A DNA stretch of 64,000 nucleotides, from NCBI GenBank assembly GCA_910579205.1, contig CAJTTD010000006.1, positions 62,001-126,000 on the forward strand, given 5' to 3'. The notes under the pieces were generated by a model that worked only from the letters and a program-made list of their open reading frames with translations, made no database searches and was not told the DNA's origin. This document shows positions 43,085-53,373 of the stretch, piece by piece; positions within the stretch are counted from its first letter, which is position 1, and every line of letters starts with the position of its first letter. The stretch comes from an uncultured Christensenella sp. (lineage in GTDB: Bacteria > Bacillota > Clostridia > Christensenellales > Pumilibacteraceae). Made by a program: the position numbers and the translations under genes.

Positions 43085-46000
43085 CTATGCCCAGATGCGC
43101 TGCCACGCCGTGGCGGGAATAACATTGTTTATTATGCCGTCTATGCTGTAGCCGTCCACGGTATCGGTCAAGCCCGAGCTGCGAATTTTTTGAACGTCGC
43201 CGTCGGCGTATGTTTGAACGTTGTTTAGGTTGGCGTACAGACTGAGTTCGACCATGTTTACAAACTTGGTGCCGACGAACATTTTAGACACATAATTATC
43301 GAGAATGTTATCGTCGCCGTCGTTTTTGCCCGTAAGCTCCAGAGTAAGATCGGAGAAATCGCTCAGACCCGTAAGTTCCATAAGACCCACTTTGAGCGTG
43401 TGTTTGCCTTCGTTGTTGCCGTCCGTTTGGGTCTCGGTGTACGCGTATTCTTTGAACACTTGCGCGAACGTTCTGTACGTATCGGTCATTGTCATTTTGA
43501 GCGCGGCGTTTATTATCTCTTGCTGCATGTTTATCTTGAACGCCGTAAAGTCCGTGCTGAGCGGAAGGAGATAGAACATCAATTCTCTCATGAATTTTTC
43601 CGTTCCGTTTTCCGACTTCATAACATTGGAAATATCTTCGAGCGTGTACATTGCGTCGATGTAGTTTACCGTGTACTGGTAGCCTTGGAATATGACGTAC
43701 TTGCTCGACCAGCTTTGCACGCCGCGAACATACATGACGTTGTCGTAAAAATACAAGTATGTTTTGCAATCGGGTATCGCCGTTGCGCCGAGCGCGGAGC
43801 ATTCGTCTTTTTTGTAAACAAACTCTACGACCGCCGCGGTCTTATATCTCGGGTCTGCGCCTACGCCTTGATCTATGAGCTTGACTTTGACATTGTAGTT
43901 GACGTACAGCGTAACAAGGTCGAGCTTGCCGAGCGCGATATTGAGCACTATCTTATCCGATTTGTTTTTTGCCGCCGTGTCCGATCTCGTGTCGCCTATC
44001 TCGAACTCCATGAGGTTGGCGGTGTTCATCACGTCGAACAGCATATGCTTGATATTGCCGAAGTCGGAATATTTAGCGTTGGCGGTATCTGTGTCGTAAC
44101 CGTCGGGTAGGGAAATGCTAACGGTTTCGCCCGCGGTAAAGTTAGCCGTAAAGTTGCGCAGATACGCGGTGTTTACGTCAAGGTCGCCCACTGCTATGCT
44201 GTCTATCTTGTTGCCGCTTTGCGTAACGGCAACGGTCGCTTCGCCGCTTGCGCCCGTCGTTATAGCATTGTCTATAGTGGCGTTTAAGCAGTTGCCGTCG
44301 ATACGGAATGCCACGCCGTTTACTATATCTTTATAGAGTTTGCCGTTTAATACCCCGTGTGCGTTTGCGTCGTTGTCGTTTGGCGTATCTTGCTCCGCGT
44401 CTGCGCCGAACGCCGCGATCACCGATTTCAACGAGGCGAGCGCATTATCGAGCTTGGCTTTTATTTGGGGGAAGCGTGCGCGAAGGGTAGCCGTATCGCC
44501 CGCGGTCTTTACCGAATCCCAAGCCGACTTAATGTCGTTCACCGCTTCTACGCCTTGGTGCATTGCTGCCGCTATGCCGTCGAGCGCGACGCGCAGATCG
44601 TTGACGCCCGCGATATCCATTGACGAGAACACTGTTTTGTCTATCTGCTGACGGTAGTCGCCGAGCAAGGTTTCCACCGTATCGTCGCTCACTCCCAATA
44701 TGTCGAGTATCGCCGCGGCTATCTGCATTACAGAAGCGTAGTCTATAGAGATGCGTTCGCCGTTGCCGTTGCTTTCCATGTAATCAAGGTAAGCCAAGCC
44801 TTGCGGGTGATCGGCGTTGTTCAAGACGTAAAGATCGATGTCGATAGGCGAGGTATGTACGAATGTATTGACGGCGATTGTAACATGCGCTTCGAGATTC
44901 AGCTTGTATTCCGCTTGCGCACAGCCGTTGTCGTCTATGGTCTCGTGTCGTTCAAACTTGCCTTTAAGCGCGCTCGCGCCATCCTTGCCGGACACAGTGA
45001 TCGTCTTGTCTATTACTTTGTTGCCGTTTTCGTCCAAGTACGGCTTATCTCTGCCCGATTCGTCTTTAACGTTGACGGTGTTCCCGTTTTCGTCCGTTAC
45101 GGTTTCCAGCTTGTATATCTCGTAGTCGAACATGAACGTTTTCAACTCGAACGTGATATTGCCGTCCGCGTCGGTCTTGGTGAACGTTCCCGCGGCATTG
45201 TCTATCGCTTTTATAAATTCTATGACCGAAACGTAGTCGGCGGCGTTTATCGGGCGGGCGATCGTAGTCGCCGTGTCCGAAAGCCCGATCTTGACGGACG
45301 CGTCTACATAAAGTCCGCCGAGCACATCGAGAGTAGACGACACATGCGCGTTTTCGAGCGCGGTGCGCACCACGCCGTCCGCGTCCGTGTATTCCGTAAT
45401 GATGGGGGTGATGTTGACTGTTACGCCCATGACCGTCGCCGCCGCACCCAGCTTGTGCGCCGAGTTTTGCGGCGCGAATATTCGCACTGTATCGAAGAGC
45501 GTCTTTACGGCGCTGTTGCCGTTAAGTCCGTTTAGCCCGCCGAACAACAGCGTTATTTTGTCTGCCGCGCTTTCCGCTTTGGAAACGGCTTGAAGTCGTT
45601 CTATCAACAGACTGATATCGCTGAATATGCTCGCGCCCGCTTTTTTGCCGAACAGCTTGGCAAGCTCGTCGTTGAGATATTCGGGCAAATATTTTGCCGT
45701 TAGCTCGAGCAACGCGTCTATGTCGTTTACCGTGTCGAACGACAGCATTATTTCGCCGCTCTTTATGTAAAGCGTGTTTTCCGTATGGGTGATAGCTAAC
45801 TTTTCGGCATTATCCGTGCCTGCAAAAAGCGTCAGATCGGCGCTTACCGCGAGCGGCGACATAGCTAACGTTACTGTACCGTCTACGTCCGTTTTCGCGT
45901 TGTCCTTGGTGAGCGCGAACGCATCTATGCCGAGCGTTATCGTTTTGGCGGTAACGGCGGCTTTTGCAAGATCGTATAGCGGCGCAATATAGCTTGTCAA

Positions 46001-49000
46001 GTCGGAGGCGCGAACAAACTCGCCCGATACGGAAACGGTCTGCTTGTCGGTATTTATTAGAGTGAATGCGGCAAGCGGCGCGTCGCCGTCGTCGGCGGGG
46101 TGAATGTTTTGCGCGACGAGAGCGGATAAAACTCCCGCGTCGTCCGTTTTGACGTCTAACTTAACTGCAAACGTATCGCCGAAAGCTTCGCCCGATACCG
46201 CAAGCGCGTTCCATGCGCCGTTCGATACGCCGAGTTCGATACGCGCCGTCATATCTACGCCGACACTCGCAAGATCGGTGTTCAATGCGAAGCCGTCTGC
46301 CGTGCTGTTCATAGATACTATTTGCAAAATATTTTCTGGCGACGTGAGCGACATCAGTATATCTACGTAATGCATCACTTTGTCGTAAAGCCCGGGCGCT
46401 ACGGCGTCGAGCTGCATAAGTATAGCGGTAAGTTCGTCCTTTGTAGTGCCGCTCATTATATTAACGCTGTCGCCGCCCACCGATATGTACGCTTGACCGT
46501 TGATGAATGCGACGGTAACGGGCAGATCGCCCATGGTTACGTCCATCTTTACGGCTTTTCCCGCAACGTCTATCTGAGCTTTGCCTACGGCGGTTACGCC
46601 CAATATGTTTGCGCGAATACCGATCTCGTATCCGTCGCGGCCTATGAGCGGCGAAACCGCCGACAGCGGCGCGGCAAACTTAGCTGCGGACACGTGATCT
46701 TTGTCGGGCAACGTTACGCTGCCGCCCGCGGCTATATCGAACAAGTCCGCCGTTCCCGATATCTTTTCCGTTGTAAATCTTACGTGCGCGCTTGCGAGCG
46801 AGTAGGGTACTACAGCTTCTACTTCCGCGCCGCTAATGTTCAGTTTGACAGTCAGTCCGTTTTGACCGATATCGAGTATTTTTATGCCGTCCAATATCGT
46901 CTTGACCGTTTGGACAGCGTCATTGTTTTCCGCGGGAGACAGTATGCCCGTCAACGCGTCCTTGACGTTTTGGGGAATTGCGTCGCCGAGAGCGTTTAAC
47001 AATTCCGCCATATCGTCTTTGCCGCCGCATACGTTTATTTCGCCGACCGAAAGGTAAACTATACCGTTTATGAGCGTCAGTTCAAAGCGCACTGTTTCGC
47101 CGCCAAACTGTACTTGCGCGTCGGAGAGCTTGGCGGACAGCGAGTCGCCGAACGCTACGGTCAAGTCGCCCGATAATATAGCGTCGCCTAAGTCTACGCG
47201 TATGCCGCCCGACACAGATCTTGCAGCCATAAGCTCGCTCGCTCTGTCGAGTGCGGGCATTATGCGCGATATATCCGAATATTCGCCCGATACGGTTATA
47301 GCGTGGTCGCGGTCTGTCGTTTTGACTTTGACCGCCAAAGCAGCCGACGTGCCGTTCGGTTGTTTGAGATCGACTTTGAGCGCGCCCGTCGCGGTATCCA
47401 ATGTAGCCGCGCCCGAATAACCGCCGAAAGCCAAGTCGGCAACGACAGCGCCGTTCGACACGCTCAAAGATTTGACAGCGCCTATCGCCGCCAATATTGC
47501 GGACACGGGATCGACTGTCGTATTCGCGCCCGCGCCGTTTGTGATCGCCGTGATGGCATCGGCGAGTTCGGAAATGTCGGACATAGCGGCTTTTATCTTA
47601 ATGCCGTCCACATCCAAGTAAACCATGTCGTTTATAAGAGCGACATTCACGGTCTTGCCGAGCGCAGATATATCGGCGCGCGCGCTTACGGTCCCGTTGC
47701 CGTTTTTGCCCTTCAGTCTGTCTATCGCTACGCTGCCCGTTATAGGCTCGCCCGCAATATTGCCCGTGATATCCATATCGTAATATTTTGCGGATAAATA
47801 CGGACGCAAGCCGTCGAGCAACGCCGACAGTTCGGTCGCGGTTATGTAGTTGCCGTTCGGCGCGATAGGGCGGGGTTGAGGCGACGTTACCGCAAGGTCT
47901 ATATCGGCGTTCAGTATTATGCCGAACGCGTTTGCGTTTACGTCAATGTACGCGCCGTCTATCTTGCCGTCGTTACGGGTAATGCGAACGTCTATGGGAA
48001 CGGTCAAGAAGTTTAGCCCGACAGTAAGCGAGTTGCCGTCCGTCTTTAGGCTGTCGATCATGTTTATGTAATCGGCGACCGTTTTGGGCAACATCATTTT
48101 AATTACCGAAACAGTCGAATCGAGTTTATCGAGGTCTATGCCCATAGCATCGATCGCGGTGTTTATGAGCTCGGGGAGTTCGTCCGCCGTTCCCGTCAGT
48201 TTTATGTCGCCGAGTTGTATGTACGCTCTTTCGTCTATCAGTTTGACATTGATGCTTTGACCGTACGCCGCGATGTCCGCGTCCATAGCAAGTCCGTTCG
48301 TTCTGTCTATGTAAGCGTCGATGCCCAACTTGTATCCGTTTATCTCTGCTTTGCCGCTTATCCCGTAAGTTTTGCCGAGCGCCGTGTTTACGCCGTCGGG
48401 TACAAAGTCGAGTACTGGCGAAAGATCGACGTAGCTGTCGTCCACCGCGGGGAATTTGACGGAAGCGGGACGCGCGTTTACAGATACCGATGTGCCGAAC
48501 GCGGTTATGTCTCCCGATATGGAGCAAAGCGACAGATCGTCCGTCTTTACGTATATCGACGCGTCTACTTTTATTCCGCCGTCAAGCTCGAACGGAAGTC
48601 GTACGCGTGTCATGCCGTCGTCGCCTTCGGTTATCTCGCAGTCGGCGAGAACTGTGGTCAAAATGTCTCCGCCGAGCAGCTTGTCGAAGTCGGGAAGCTG
48701 CACTGCCGAAAGCAGCGCGGACAGCGTTTCGTCTTGGGCGAGCGCCGCCACTTTGTCCGCGGGAAGATAGCCCTTTATCTTGTGCAGCGTTACGTAAGCC
48801 TTGTCGCCCATGTACTGAACGCTGAGATCGCCGATCTTGACTTTGACCGTCATGTCGCCGATATCAACGGACAGCTTGACATTGCTTATTTTTGTGCCGC
48901 CTACCGTGATGTTGGCAGTCATATCGAGCGTGCTCGATCCGTCTATGTACTTAGCAAATGCGTTTGCAAGGTAATCGGCGGGAGAAAGCTGCTGCGTGAT

Positions 49001-50032
49001 GTCGCCCGTAGTCGCGTCGTTTATGTGGTCTTTAAAAAAGTCGTAGTAGGGGATGTCGCCGTCGGTATCGAAATCGGCAAAAGTCTCGGTGAGCGTGGCG
49101 GTACAGTTCATAGCGCCGAGTACGGGTATCGCTATGTCGTAATTTTCCGTCGTCGTTACCGACACGGGCTGCCACGAGCCGTTAAACACGACCGTCAGCG
49201 ATACGGAATGGAAAACGGGGTTTTGGTCTGCGCCGGCGAGGGTGCGGACTTCGTTGCGGTAATACTTGGTAGACTCCACGGCGTCGAGAGTAAGCGTTAT
49301 TTTGTAATTGCCGTCCTCGTCGGCGACGAGCGTCTGCGGAACGTCTGTAAGCGCGCCGCCCGTTTCGCTTTCACCGTCGTCTGCGTTAGGCTCGTTTGCC
49401 GCCGCTTTGTAACTCGCGTTATCGTCTTTGACAGCCAGCACCGTCGTGTCGTTGACGGAGTATTTGCAAAGTTCGTTGGGAATAACGCCGTACGATTTGA
49501 AAAAGTCGTCAGTCTTTAATAAGTTTACAACGTCTTGCCACGTGGCGCTGTCGCCTTTGACGGACGCGGACGGGCGGTAAAGGACGGTCGTTTTGCCGTC
49601 CGAAAGATCGAAATACTTTTGCTCGGCAACGCTTTTCGCCGCGGACGTGGATATTGCTTCGGCAAAGATAATGCCGCCCTTGACGACGCGCGTATTGTGC
49701 ACGTTTTGCGTGTACTTTATGCCCATACCGACGTTGGCTATTACTTGACCTATCGTTTCGCCTTGGTAATAGCTCGACGAGTACAGTTTTTGCGCTACGT
49801 ATTTAAAGTTGGATATAAGATCGTGATCTTCGGGCGTGCCCGACTGCGGCACTTCTTGCCACATCACGATGCGCTCGCCCGCTTGGGGCGTATATACAGT
49901 GCCGTCGCTGTTAAGACCTTTGGAAAAGCCCGTTACGACAGAAACGGCAAACATAGTCAATGTTAAAAATATCACTATAAGTCGGCGTTTCGCAAAGCTC
50001 GACTTAGGTTTCATAAGGTTTCTTGAAATCAT
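43085..50032 (-). CDS. Giant secreted repeat protein (2315 residues)
   Basis: A signal peptide (RRLIVIFLTLTMFAVSVV, about 17-34) is followed by about 300 unique residues, then about six repeats of a roughly 190-240-residue beta-rich unit. Each carries a strand motif such as DKAYVTLHKI (about 410), ERAYIQLGDI (605), DMVYLDVDGI (807), GIVYLSVGEI (992), GQAYISVGGD (1185) and NTLYIKSGEI (1422), then an amphipathic helix with a Leu/Ala/Asp pattern. The rest (about 1500-2315) is less regular. No sortase motif, S-layer repeat or C-terminal anchor is seen. The repeat resembles a LolA/LppX-type lipid-carrier fold, but that is only a pattern guess. GGAG lies about 12 bases before ATG 50032. A single-gene unit with its own promoter. 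Confidence 0.85.
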   Translation of the reverse strand: MISRNLMKPKSSFAKRRLIVIFLTLTMFAVSVVTGFSKGLNSDGTVYTPQAGERIVMWQEVPQSGTPEDHDLISNFKYVAQKLYSSSYYQGETIGQVIANVGMGIKYTQNVHNTRVVKGGIIFAEAISTSAAKSVAEQKYFDLSDGKTTVLYRPSASVKGDSATWQDVVNLLKTDDFFKSYGVIPNELCKYSVNDTTVLAVKDDNASYKAAANEPNADDGESETGGALTDVPQTLVADEDGNYKITLTLDAVESTKYYRNEVRTLAGADQNPVFHSVSLTVVFNGSWQPVSVTTTENYDIAIPVLGAMNCTATLTETFADFDTDGDIPYYDFFKDHINDATTGDITQQLSPADYLANAFAKYIDGSSTLDMTANITVGGTKISNVKLSVDIGDMTVKVKIGDLSVQYMGDKAYVTLHKIKGYLPADKVAALAQDETLSALLSAVQLPDFDKLLGGDILTTVLADCEITEGDDGMTRVRLPFELDGGIKVDASIYVKTDDLSLCSISGDITAFGTSVSVNARPASVKFPAVDDSYVDLSPVLDFVPDGVNTALGKTYGISGKAEINGYKLGIDAYIDRTNGLAMDADIAAYGQSINVKLIDERAYIQLGDIKLTGTADELPELINTAIDAMGIDLDKLDSTVSVIKMMLPKTVADYINMIDSLKTDGNSLTVGLNFLTVPIDVRITRNDGKIDGAYIDVNANAFGIILNADIDLAVTSPQPRPIAPNGNYITATELSALLDGLRPYLSAKYYDMDITGNIAGEPITGSVAIDRLKGKNGNGTVSARADISALGKTVNVALINDMVYLDVDGIKIKAAMSDISELADAITAITNGAGANTTVDPVSAILAAIGAVKSLSVSNGAVVADLAFGGYSGAATLDTATGALKVDLKQPNGTSAALAVKVKTTDRDHAITVSGEYSDISRIMPALDRASELMAARSVSGGIRVDLGDAILSGDLTVAFGDSLSAKLSDAQVQFGGETVRFELTLINGIVYLSVGEINVCGGKDDMAELLNALGDAIPQNVKDALTGILSPAENNDAVQTVKTILDGIKILDIGQNGLTVKLNISGAEVEAVVPYSLASAHVRFTTEKISGTADLFDIAAGGSVTLPDKDHVSAAKFAAPLSAVSPLIGRDGYEIGIRANILGVTAVGKAQIDVAGKAVKMDVTMGDLPVTVAFINGQAYISVGGDSVNIMSGTTKDELTAILMQLDAVAPGLYDKVMHYVDILMSLTSPENILQIVSMNSTADGFALNTDLASVGVDMTARIELGVSNGAWNALAVSGEAFGDTFAVKLDVKTDDAGVLSALVAQNIHPADDGDAPLAAFTLINTDKQTVSVSGEFVRASDLTSYIAPLYDLAKAAVTAKTITLGIDAFALTKDNAKTDVDGTVTLAMSPLAVSADLTLFAGTDNAEKLAITHTENTLYIKSGEIMLSFDTVNDIDALLELTAKYLPEYLNDELAKLFGKKAGASIFSDISLLIERLQAVSKAESAADKITLLFGGLNGLNGNSAVKTLFDTVRIFAPQNSAHKLGAAATVMGVTVNITPIITEYTDADGVVRTALENAHVSSTLDVLGGLYVDASVKIGLSDTATTIARPINAADYVSVIEFIKAIDNAAGTFTKTDADGNITFELKTFMFDYEIYKLETVTDENGNTVNVKDESGRDKPYLDENGNKVIDKTITVSGKDGASALKGKFERHETIDDNGCAQAEYKLNLEAHVTIAVNTFVHTSPIDIDLYVLNNADHPQGLAYLDYMESNGNGERISIDYASVMQIAAAILDILGVSDDTVETLLGDYRQQIDKTVFSSMDIAGVNDLRVALDGIAAAMHQGVEAVNDIKSAWDSVKTAGDTATLRARFPQIKAKLDNALASLKSVIAAFGADAEQDTPNDNDANAHGVLNGKLYKDIVNGVAFRIDGNCLNATIDNAITTGASGEATVAVTQSGNKIDSIAVGDLDVNTAYLRNFTANFTAGETVSISLPDGYDTDTANAKYSDFGNIKHMLFDVMNTANLMEFEIGDTRSDTAAKNKSDKIVLNIALGKLDLVTLYVNYNVKVKLIDQGVGADPRYKTAAVVEFVYKKDECSALGATAIPDCKTYLYFYDNVMYVRGVQSWSSKYVIFQGYQYTVNYIDAMYTLEDISNVMKSENGTEKFMRELMFYLLPLSTDFTAFKINMQQEIINAALKMTMTDTYRTFAQVFKEYAYTETQTDGNNEGKHTLKVGLMELTGLSDFSDLTLELTGKNDGDDNILDNYVSKMFVGTKFVNMVELSLYANLNNVQTYADGDVQKIRSSGLTDTVDGYSIDGIINNVIPATAWQRIWA

Positions 50033-50083
50033 ATATATAAACTCCGTTAAACGGGTGGAAAGCTCAATGTTGCTAACGGTTTG

Positions 50084-50113
50084 ATTATATCATTTTATTG
50101 TATGTTTTGTCAA
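50084..50113 (-). promoter_or_regulatory. Promoter of the giant secreted protein gene
   Basis: On the minus strand TTGACA (50113-50108), 18-base spacer, TATAAT (50089-50084), giving a leader of about 45 bases. The remaining gap to the tRNA (50114-50485) is AT-rich with no gene seen. Confidence 0.75.
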
Positions 50114-50485
50114 TCGTATAAAGCCGTTTTGAGCTTAAATGTCGAAAAATCGCCCTTAAAAAGGCAGTTTTTTGCGCAGTCGCCGAGCCGCGTGAAAGAT
50201 CTGTCGAAACAGTTATACTTTGTTCTGTTTTTGTAAATAACGATGTATTAATTTAAAACTATTTTTTAAGCACTATATATAGAATTATTCGCAATTTCGG
50301 CACTAAATATAGGTGTTTTGCGGCTGTAATTACTAAAATATAATATAAAAGCCGCAAAATATGCAGGAAGTTATATTAATGTAAACGTGATGCGGCAGTG
50401 ATATATTATAACATAAATATATGCGTAAAACATAGGAAATGGCGCAAAAACGACAAAATATGCGGACGGGCGGCGGCTAAAACGG

Positions 50486-50514
50486 TTGACAAACGGCGCG
50501 TATCGAGGTATAAT
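50486..50514 (+). promoter_or_regulatory. Consensus promoter of tRNA-Met
   Basis: TTGACA (50486-50491), 17-base spacer, TATAAT (50509-50514). Confidence 0.85.
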
Positions 50515-50530
50515 GACAGTACAATATCGA

Positions 50531-50607
<77 letters not shown>

Positions 50608-50608
<1 letters not shown>

Positions 50609-50646
50609 AAAATCGGCACAGTGCGTAAGCGCTTGCCGATTTTTAC
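50608..50646 (+). terminator. Intrinsic terminator of tRNA-Met
   Basis: AAAAATCGGCA (50608-50618) / TGCCGATTTTT (50634-50644), with further pairing inside. An identical hairpin recurs at 50842-50880 in the duplicated unit. Confidence 0.9.
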
Positions 50647-50784
50647 TTATTCACTGTTCATTATTCACTCTTCACTTGATAGGGTGCCTATTTTCGGAGT
50701 GAAGATGTAAAAGTGAATAGTGAAGAGTTTTGTCAGACTTGAAAGTTGATTTTATAGCATGAACTACATGGTAATCAAGAAACT

Positions 50785-50822
50785 GCTTATTTCTTCTGTC
50801 AACACTGCCAAAAGTTCAATTT
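50785..50822 (+). pseudogene. 3' remnant of an S23-type four-helix-bundle gene
   Basis: The last 13 codons LLISSVNTAKSSI-stop match the end of the intact gene at 51010 (LISSINTAKSSI-stop). Upstream, the rest of the gene is missing, so this copy is a deletion relic. Confidence 0.75.
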
Positions 50823-51009
50823 AGTTACAATGTGGGCTACCAAAAATCGGCACAGTGCGTAAGCGCTTGCCGATTTTTACTATTCACTGTTCATTATTCG
50901 CTCTTCACTTATTTTGCGCCGATTTTCGGAGTGAAGAAGTAAAAGCGAATAGTGAAGAGTTTTCACGGTCGAGCTTGACAAGTCCATATAAAGACGTTAT
51001 AATTATATT

Positions 51010-51354
51010 ATGAAAGACAGTCCGTTGATTACAAAATCCAAACGATTTGCTTTGGACATTATAGAGATTTGCAACAAGGTCAGGACCGAGCGAAAAGAAA
51101 GCGTTTTGACAAATCAGCTTTTGCGTAGCGGAACATCTATAGGCGCAAACATCAGAGAGGCGGCTTTTGCTCACGGCAAAGCCGATTTTGTAGCAAAATT
51201 GCAAATTGCCCTTAAAGAATGTTCGGAAACCGAATATTGGTTGGAGCTGTTGATAGAAGCTGATTTTTATGATGATAAAAATATTTTAGAGAGCTGCTTG
51301 GAGATAAAGAAAATGCTCATATCTTCCATCAACACCGCAAAAAGTTCGATTTAG
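51010..51354 (+). CDS. Four-helix-bundle protein of the S23 (23S rRNA intervening sequence) family
   Basis: 114 residues. SKRFALDIIEICNKV, QLLRSGTSIGANIREAAFAHGKADF and LKECSETEYWLELL are the conserved helices of the S23/IVS family, related to the Avd accessory proteins of diversity-generating retroelements. The cellular role is unknown. No SD is obvious before ATG 51010; an AT-rich -10-like TATAAT lies about 10-15 bases upstream (AAGACGTTATAATTAT...). It sits in a duplicated hairpin unit next to the tRNA-Met terminator and ends in its own terminator at 51362. Confidence 0.85.
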   Translation: MKDSPLITKSKRFALDIIEICNKVRTERKESVLTNQLLRSGTSIGANIREAAFAHGKADFVAKLQIALKECSETEYWLELLIEADFYDDKNILESCLEIKKMLISSINTAKSSI

Positions 51355-51361
51355 CTATAAT

Positions 51362-51396
51362 TCGGCAAGGTGCAAAACGCTTTGCCGATTTTTTTT
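51362..51396 (+). terminator. Intrinsic terminator of the S23-type gene
   Basis: TCGGCAA (51362-51368) / TTGCCGA (51382-51388) and a run of eight T residues. Confidence 0.9.
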
Positions 51397-51555
51397 TGGG
51401 CGATATTATTCAACGCTCGAATTTGTACCTCGATATCCGCTTGCGGTTTTAATAAAAAAAGCGTCGCCGCACCCGATCGGTACATGCGTTGCCCATGCGT
51501 ACCGTCTCGGTAAAAACTGCTCATATCCGCGCGGGAAAAAATCGGTTTATCATGC

Positions 51556-51584
51556 TTGACAGCGTAATTGCGGCATGATATAAT
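51556..51584 (+). promoter_or_regulatory. Consensus promoter of the J-domain/Sel1 gene
   Basis: TTGACA (51556-51561), 17-base spacer, TATAAT (51579-51584). Confidence 0.85.
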
Positions 51585-51617
51585 TATACACGACAAACCG
51601 CATAGAGGGTTTTTTAC

Positions 51618-53297
51618 GTGCCATCGATAAAGAATTACTATCAGATCTTAAACGTCAAGCCGACGGCTACCGACGAAGAGATAAAGCGCAGTTACCGTGT
51701 GCTTGCCAAGCGCTATCACCCGGACGTCAATCCGGGCGACGCGTCGGCTTCCGAGCGGTTTGCGGATATAAACGAGGCACACGACGTATTGTCCGATCCC
51801 AAAAAGCGGGCGGAATTCGATAATAAACTAAAGGAATCGGCAGCGCCGAGACTTAAACCGGAAGATATAATAGCGCGGCAGCGCGCACAAGCCCAAGCGG
51901 CGGCGCGGGCGGCGGCAATGCGCAACAGCATGCGGGAAAATCTGCGCCGCGATCCCAATATGACAATGGCGCAACGTGCGCAAGCTATGCGCGCCCAAGC
52001 GGCGCGCGCACAAGCCCAAGCTCAAGCGGCTCAAGCCGCGCATGCTCACGCACAAGCCCAAGCGGCTCAAGCGCAGAGCCAAGCCCAAGCTCAATTAAAC
52101 GCCATCAAGACGCAAGCGTACCAAATGGGTCATGAACGCGGTTTTTCCGAGGCGCGCAAAGCCGCGGAAAAAGAAATATCGCGGCTCAACACCAACTTGA
52201 GGACGCTCATGCAAGAGAACAAGCGGTTGGGCGAGCAGTACGCCGAGGTGGAAAAAGACCGCGGCGAGCTGGAACAAGAGCTGTTCAATCGCGATCGCGA
52301 GCTTACGCAAGAAAAGTCCAAGGTGAAGGAACTGGAGATACAGCTCGCATCGTTGCAGCAAGCGGTATCCACGTCCAAAGCCAACTCCAAGCGGTCGGCA
52401 GCCGAGTTTGCCGCGCTCACGGAAAAACTTAATATTTCGCAAATGCAGCTCAAAGCGATCGATCAAGAACGCAAGCAAGCCGAACTTAAGAACAAAGCGC
52501 AGCTCGAACTCCAACAAGAAAAGCGTCGGCAAATGCAAGAGCGCATAGAAGAACTGAGCAAAAAAGCGACGTCGCTCGCGGAAGAGAACGAGACTTTGCG
52601 TTCGGAAAACAACAAGTGGGTAAAGTACGCCAAGAGCGAAGTGTTCCTATCCGATACCGAACGCCGTTTGCAAGACTGGGAAAAGAAGCAGAAAGCGGAC
52701 AAAAAGCAAGCCAAGTCCACCCTTTACGGATTGTTCGGCGTGCTTATTTGGGCGACGGCGCTCGAGATAGACGCCGCGTATTCCAAGCTCGTCAAGCGGT
52801 ATTCGGGCAAGACCGACGAGGCGACTGTCGAAAAACTGCAAAAGCTCAAGGACGCGTATAAAATACTCGCCGATCCCGAAAAGCGCAAGGCGTATAACGA
52901 GTCGATAGGAATAACGGACGCGCAGATAGAGACCGAGCGTCAGCTCATAATAGACTACGACAACATGAAGACCGAATATCGCAATCAGCTCGAGAGCAAA
53001 GAATTTTGGGCGCATTTCGACGAACTTACTTTCAGCGCGCAGACGGGCGACGCGGAAGCGCAAAACGCGCTCGGCGAGATGTATTATTACGGCAACGAGC
53101 TCGAGCAAGACCAAGAGCAAGCGGTGTATTGGTTTAAAGAAGCCGCCAAGCAAAAGCATGCCGAAGCAATGTACAATCTGGGCGTGTGCTTTATGAACGG
53201 CGAGGGCGTGGAAAAGAACAAGACGACGGGCATGGGCTTTATACGGCAAGCGGCCAAACTCGGCTCGGAATCGGCAAAAAAATACGGCATAAAATAA
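51618..53297 (+). CDS. J-domain protein with long coiled coil, second degenerate J domain and Sel1 repeats
   Basis: 559 residues, GTG start at 51618 after GAGG. Residues 5-70 are a J domain with intact HPD (KRYHPDVNPGD), which stimulates Hsp70 ATPase. About 95-160 is Ala/Gln-rich, about 165-335 is a long coiled coil. About 365-430 is a second J-like unit (YGLFGVL...AAYSKLVKRY...LKDAYKILADPEKRKAY) in which HPD is SGK, so it should not activate Hsp70. The C-terminus has two Sel1 repeats (GDAEAQNALGEMYYYG, AEAMYNLGVCFMNGEG) for protein contacts. A shorter paralogue is at 60667. It is probably a specialised Hsp70 adaptor; clients unknown. Confidence 0.85.
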   Translation: MPSIKNYYQILNVKPTATDEEIKRSYRVLAKRYHPDVNPGDASASERFADINEAHDVLSDPKKRAEFDNKLKESAAPRLKPEDIIARQRAQAQAAARAAAMRNSMRENLRRDPNMTMAQRAQAMRAQAARAQAQAQAAQAAHAHAQAQAAQAQSQAQAQLNAIKTQAYQMGHERGFSEARKAAEKEISRLNTNLRTLMQENKRLGEQYAEVEKDRGELEQELFNRDRELTQEKSKVKELEIQLASLQQAVSTSKANSKRSAAEFAALTEKLNISQMQLKAIDQERKQAELKNKAQLELQQEKRRQMQERIEELSKKATSLAEENETLRSENNKWVKYAKSEVFLSDTERRLQDWEKKQKADKKQAKSTLYGLFGVLIWATALEIDAAYSKLVKRYSGKTDEATVEKLQKLKDAYKILADPEKRKAYNESIGITDAQIETERQLIIDYDNMKTEYRNQLESKEFWAHFDELTFSAQTGDAEAQNALGEMYYYGNELEQDQEQAVYWFKEAAKQKHAEAMYNLGVCFMNGEGVEKNKTTGMGFIRQAAKLGSESAKKYGIK

Positions 53298-53315
53298 AAT
53301 TTGCGTATGATAAAG

Positions 53316-53336
53316 CCCGCGCAGCGCGCGGGTTTT
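53316..53336 (+). terminator. Intrinsic terminator
   Basis: CCCGCGC / GCGCGGG stem with a 3-base loop, then TTTT. Confidence 0.8.
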
Positions 53337-53373
53337 GTGTTTGCGGTATATTCGCCGCCGCATAGGAGGACAT

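Noticed and set aside
48215..49519. 434-codon plus-strand frame within the giant gene
   Set aside because: Tyr/Val/Arg-rich shadow of the minus-strand repeats; no ribosome site or family.
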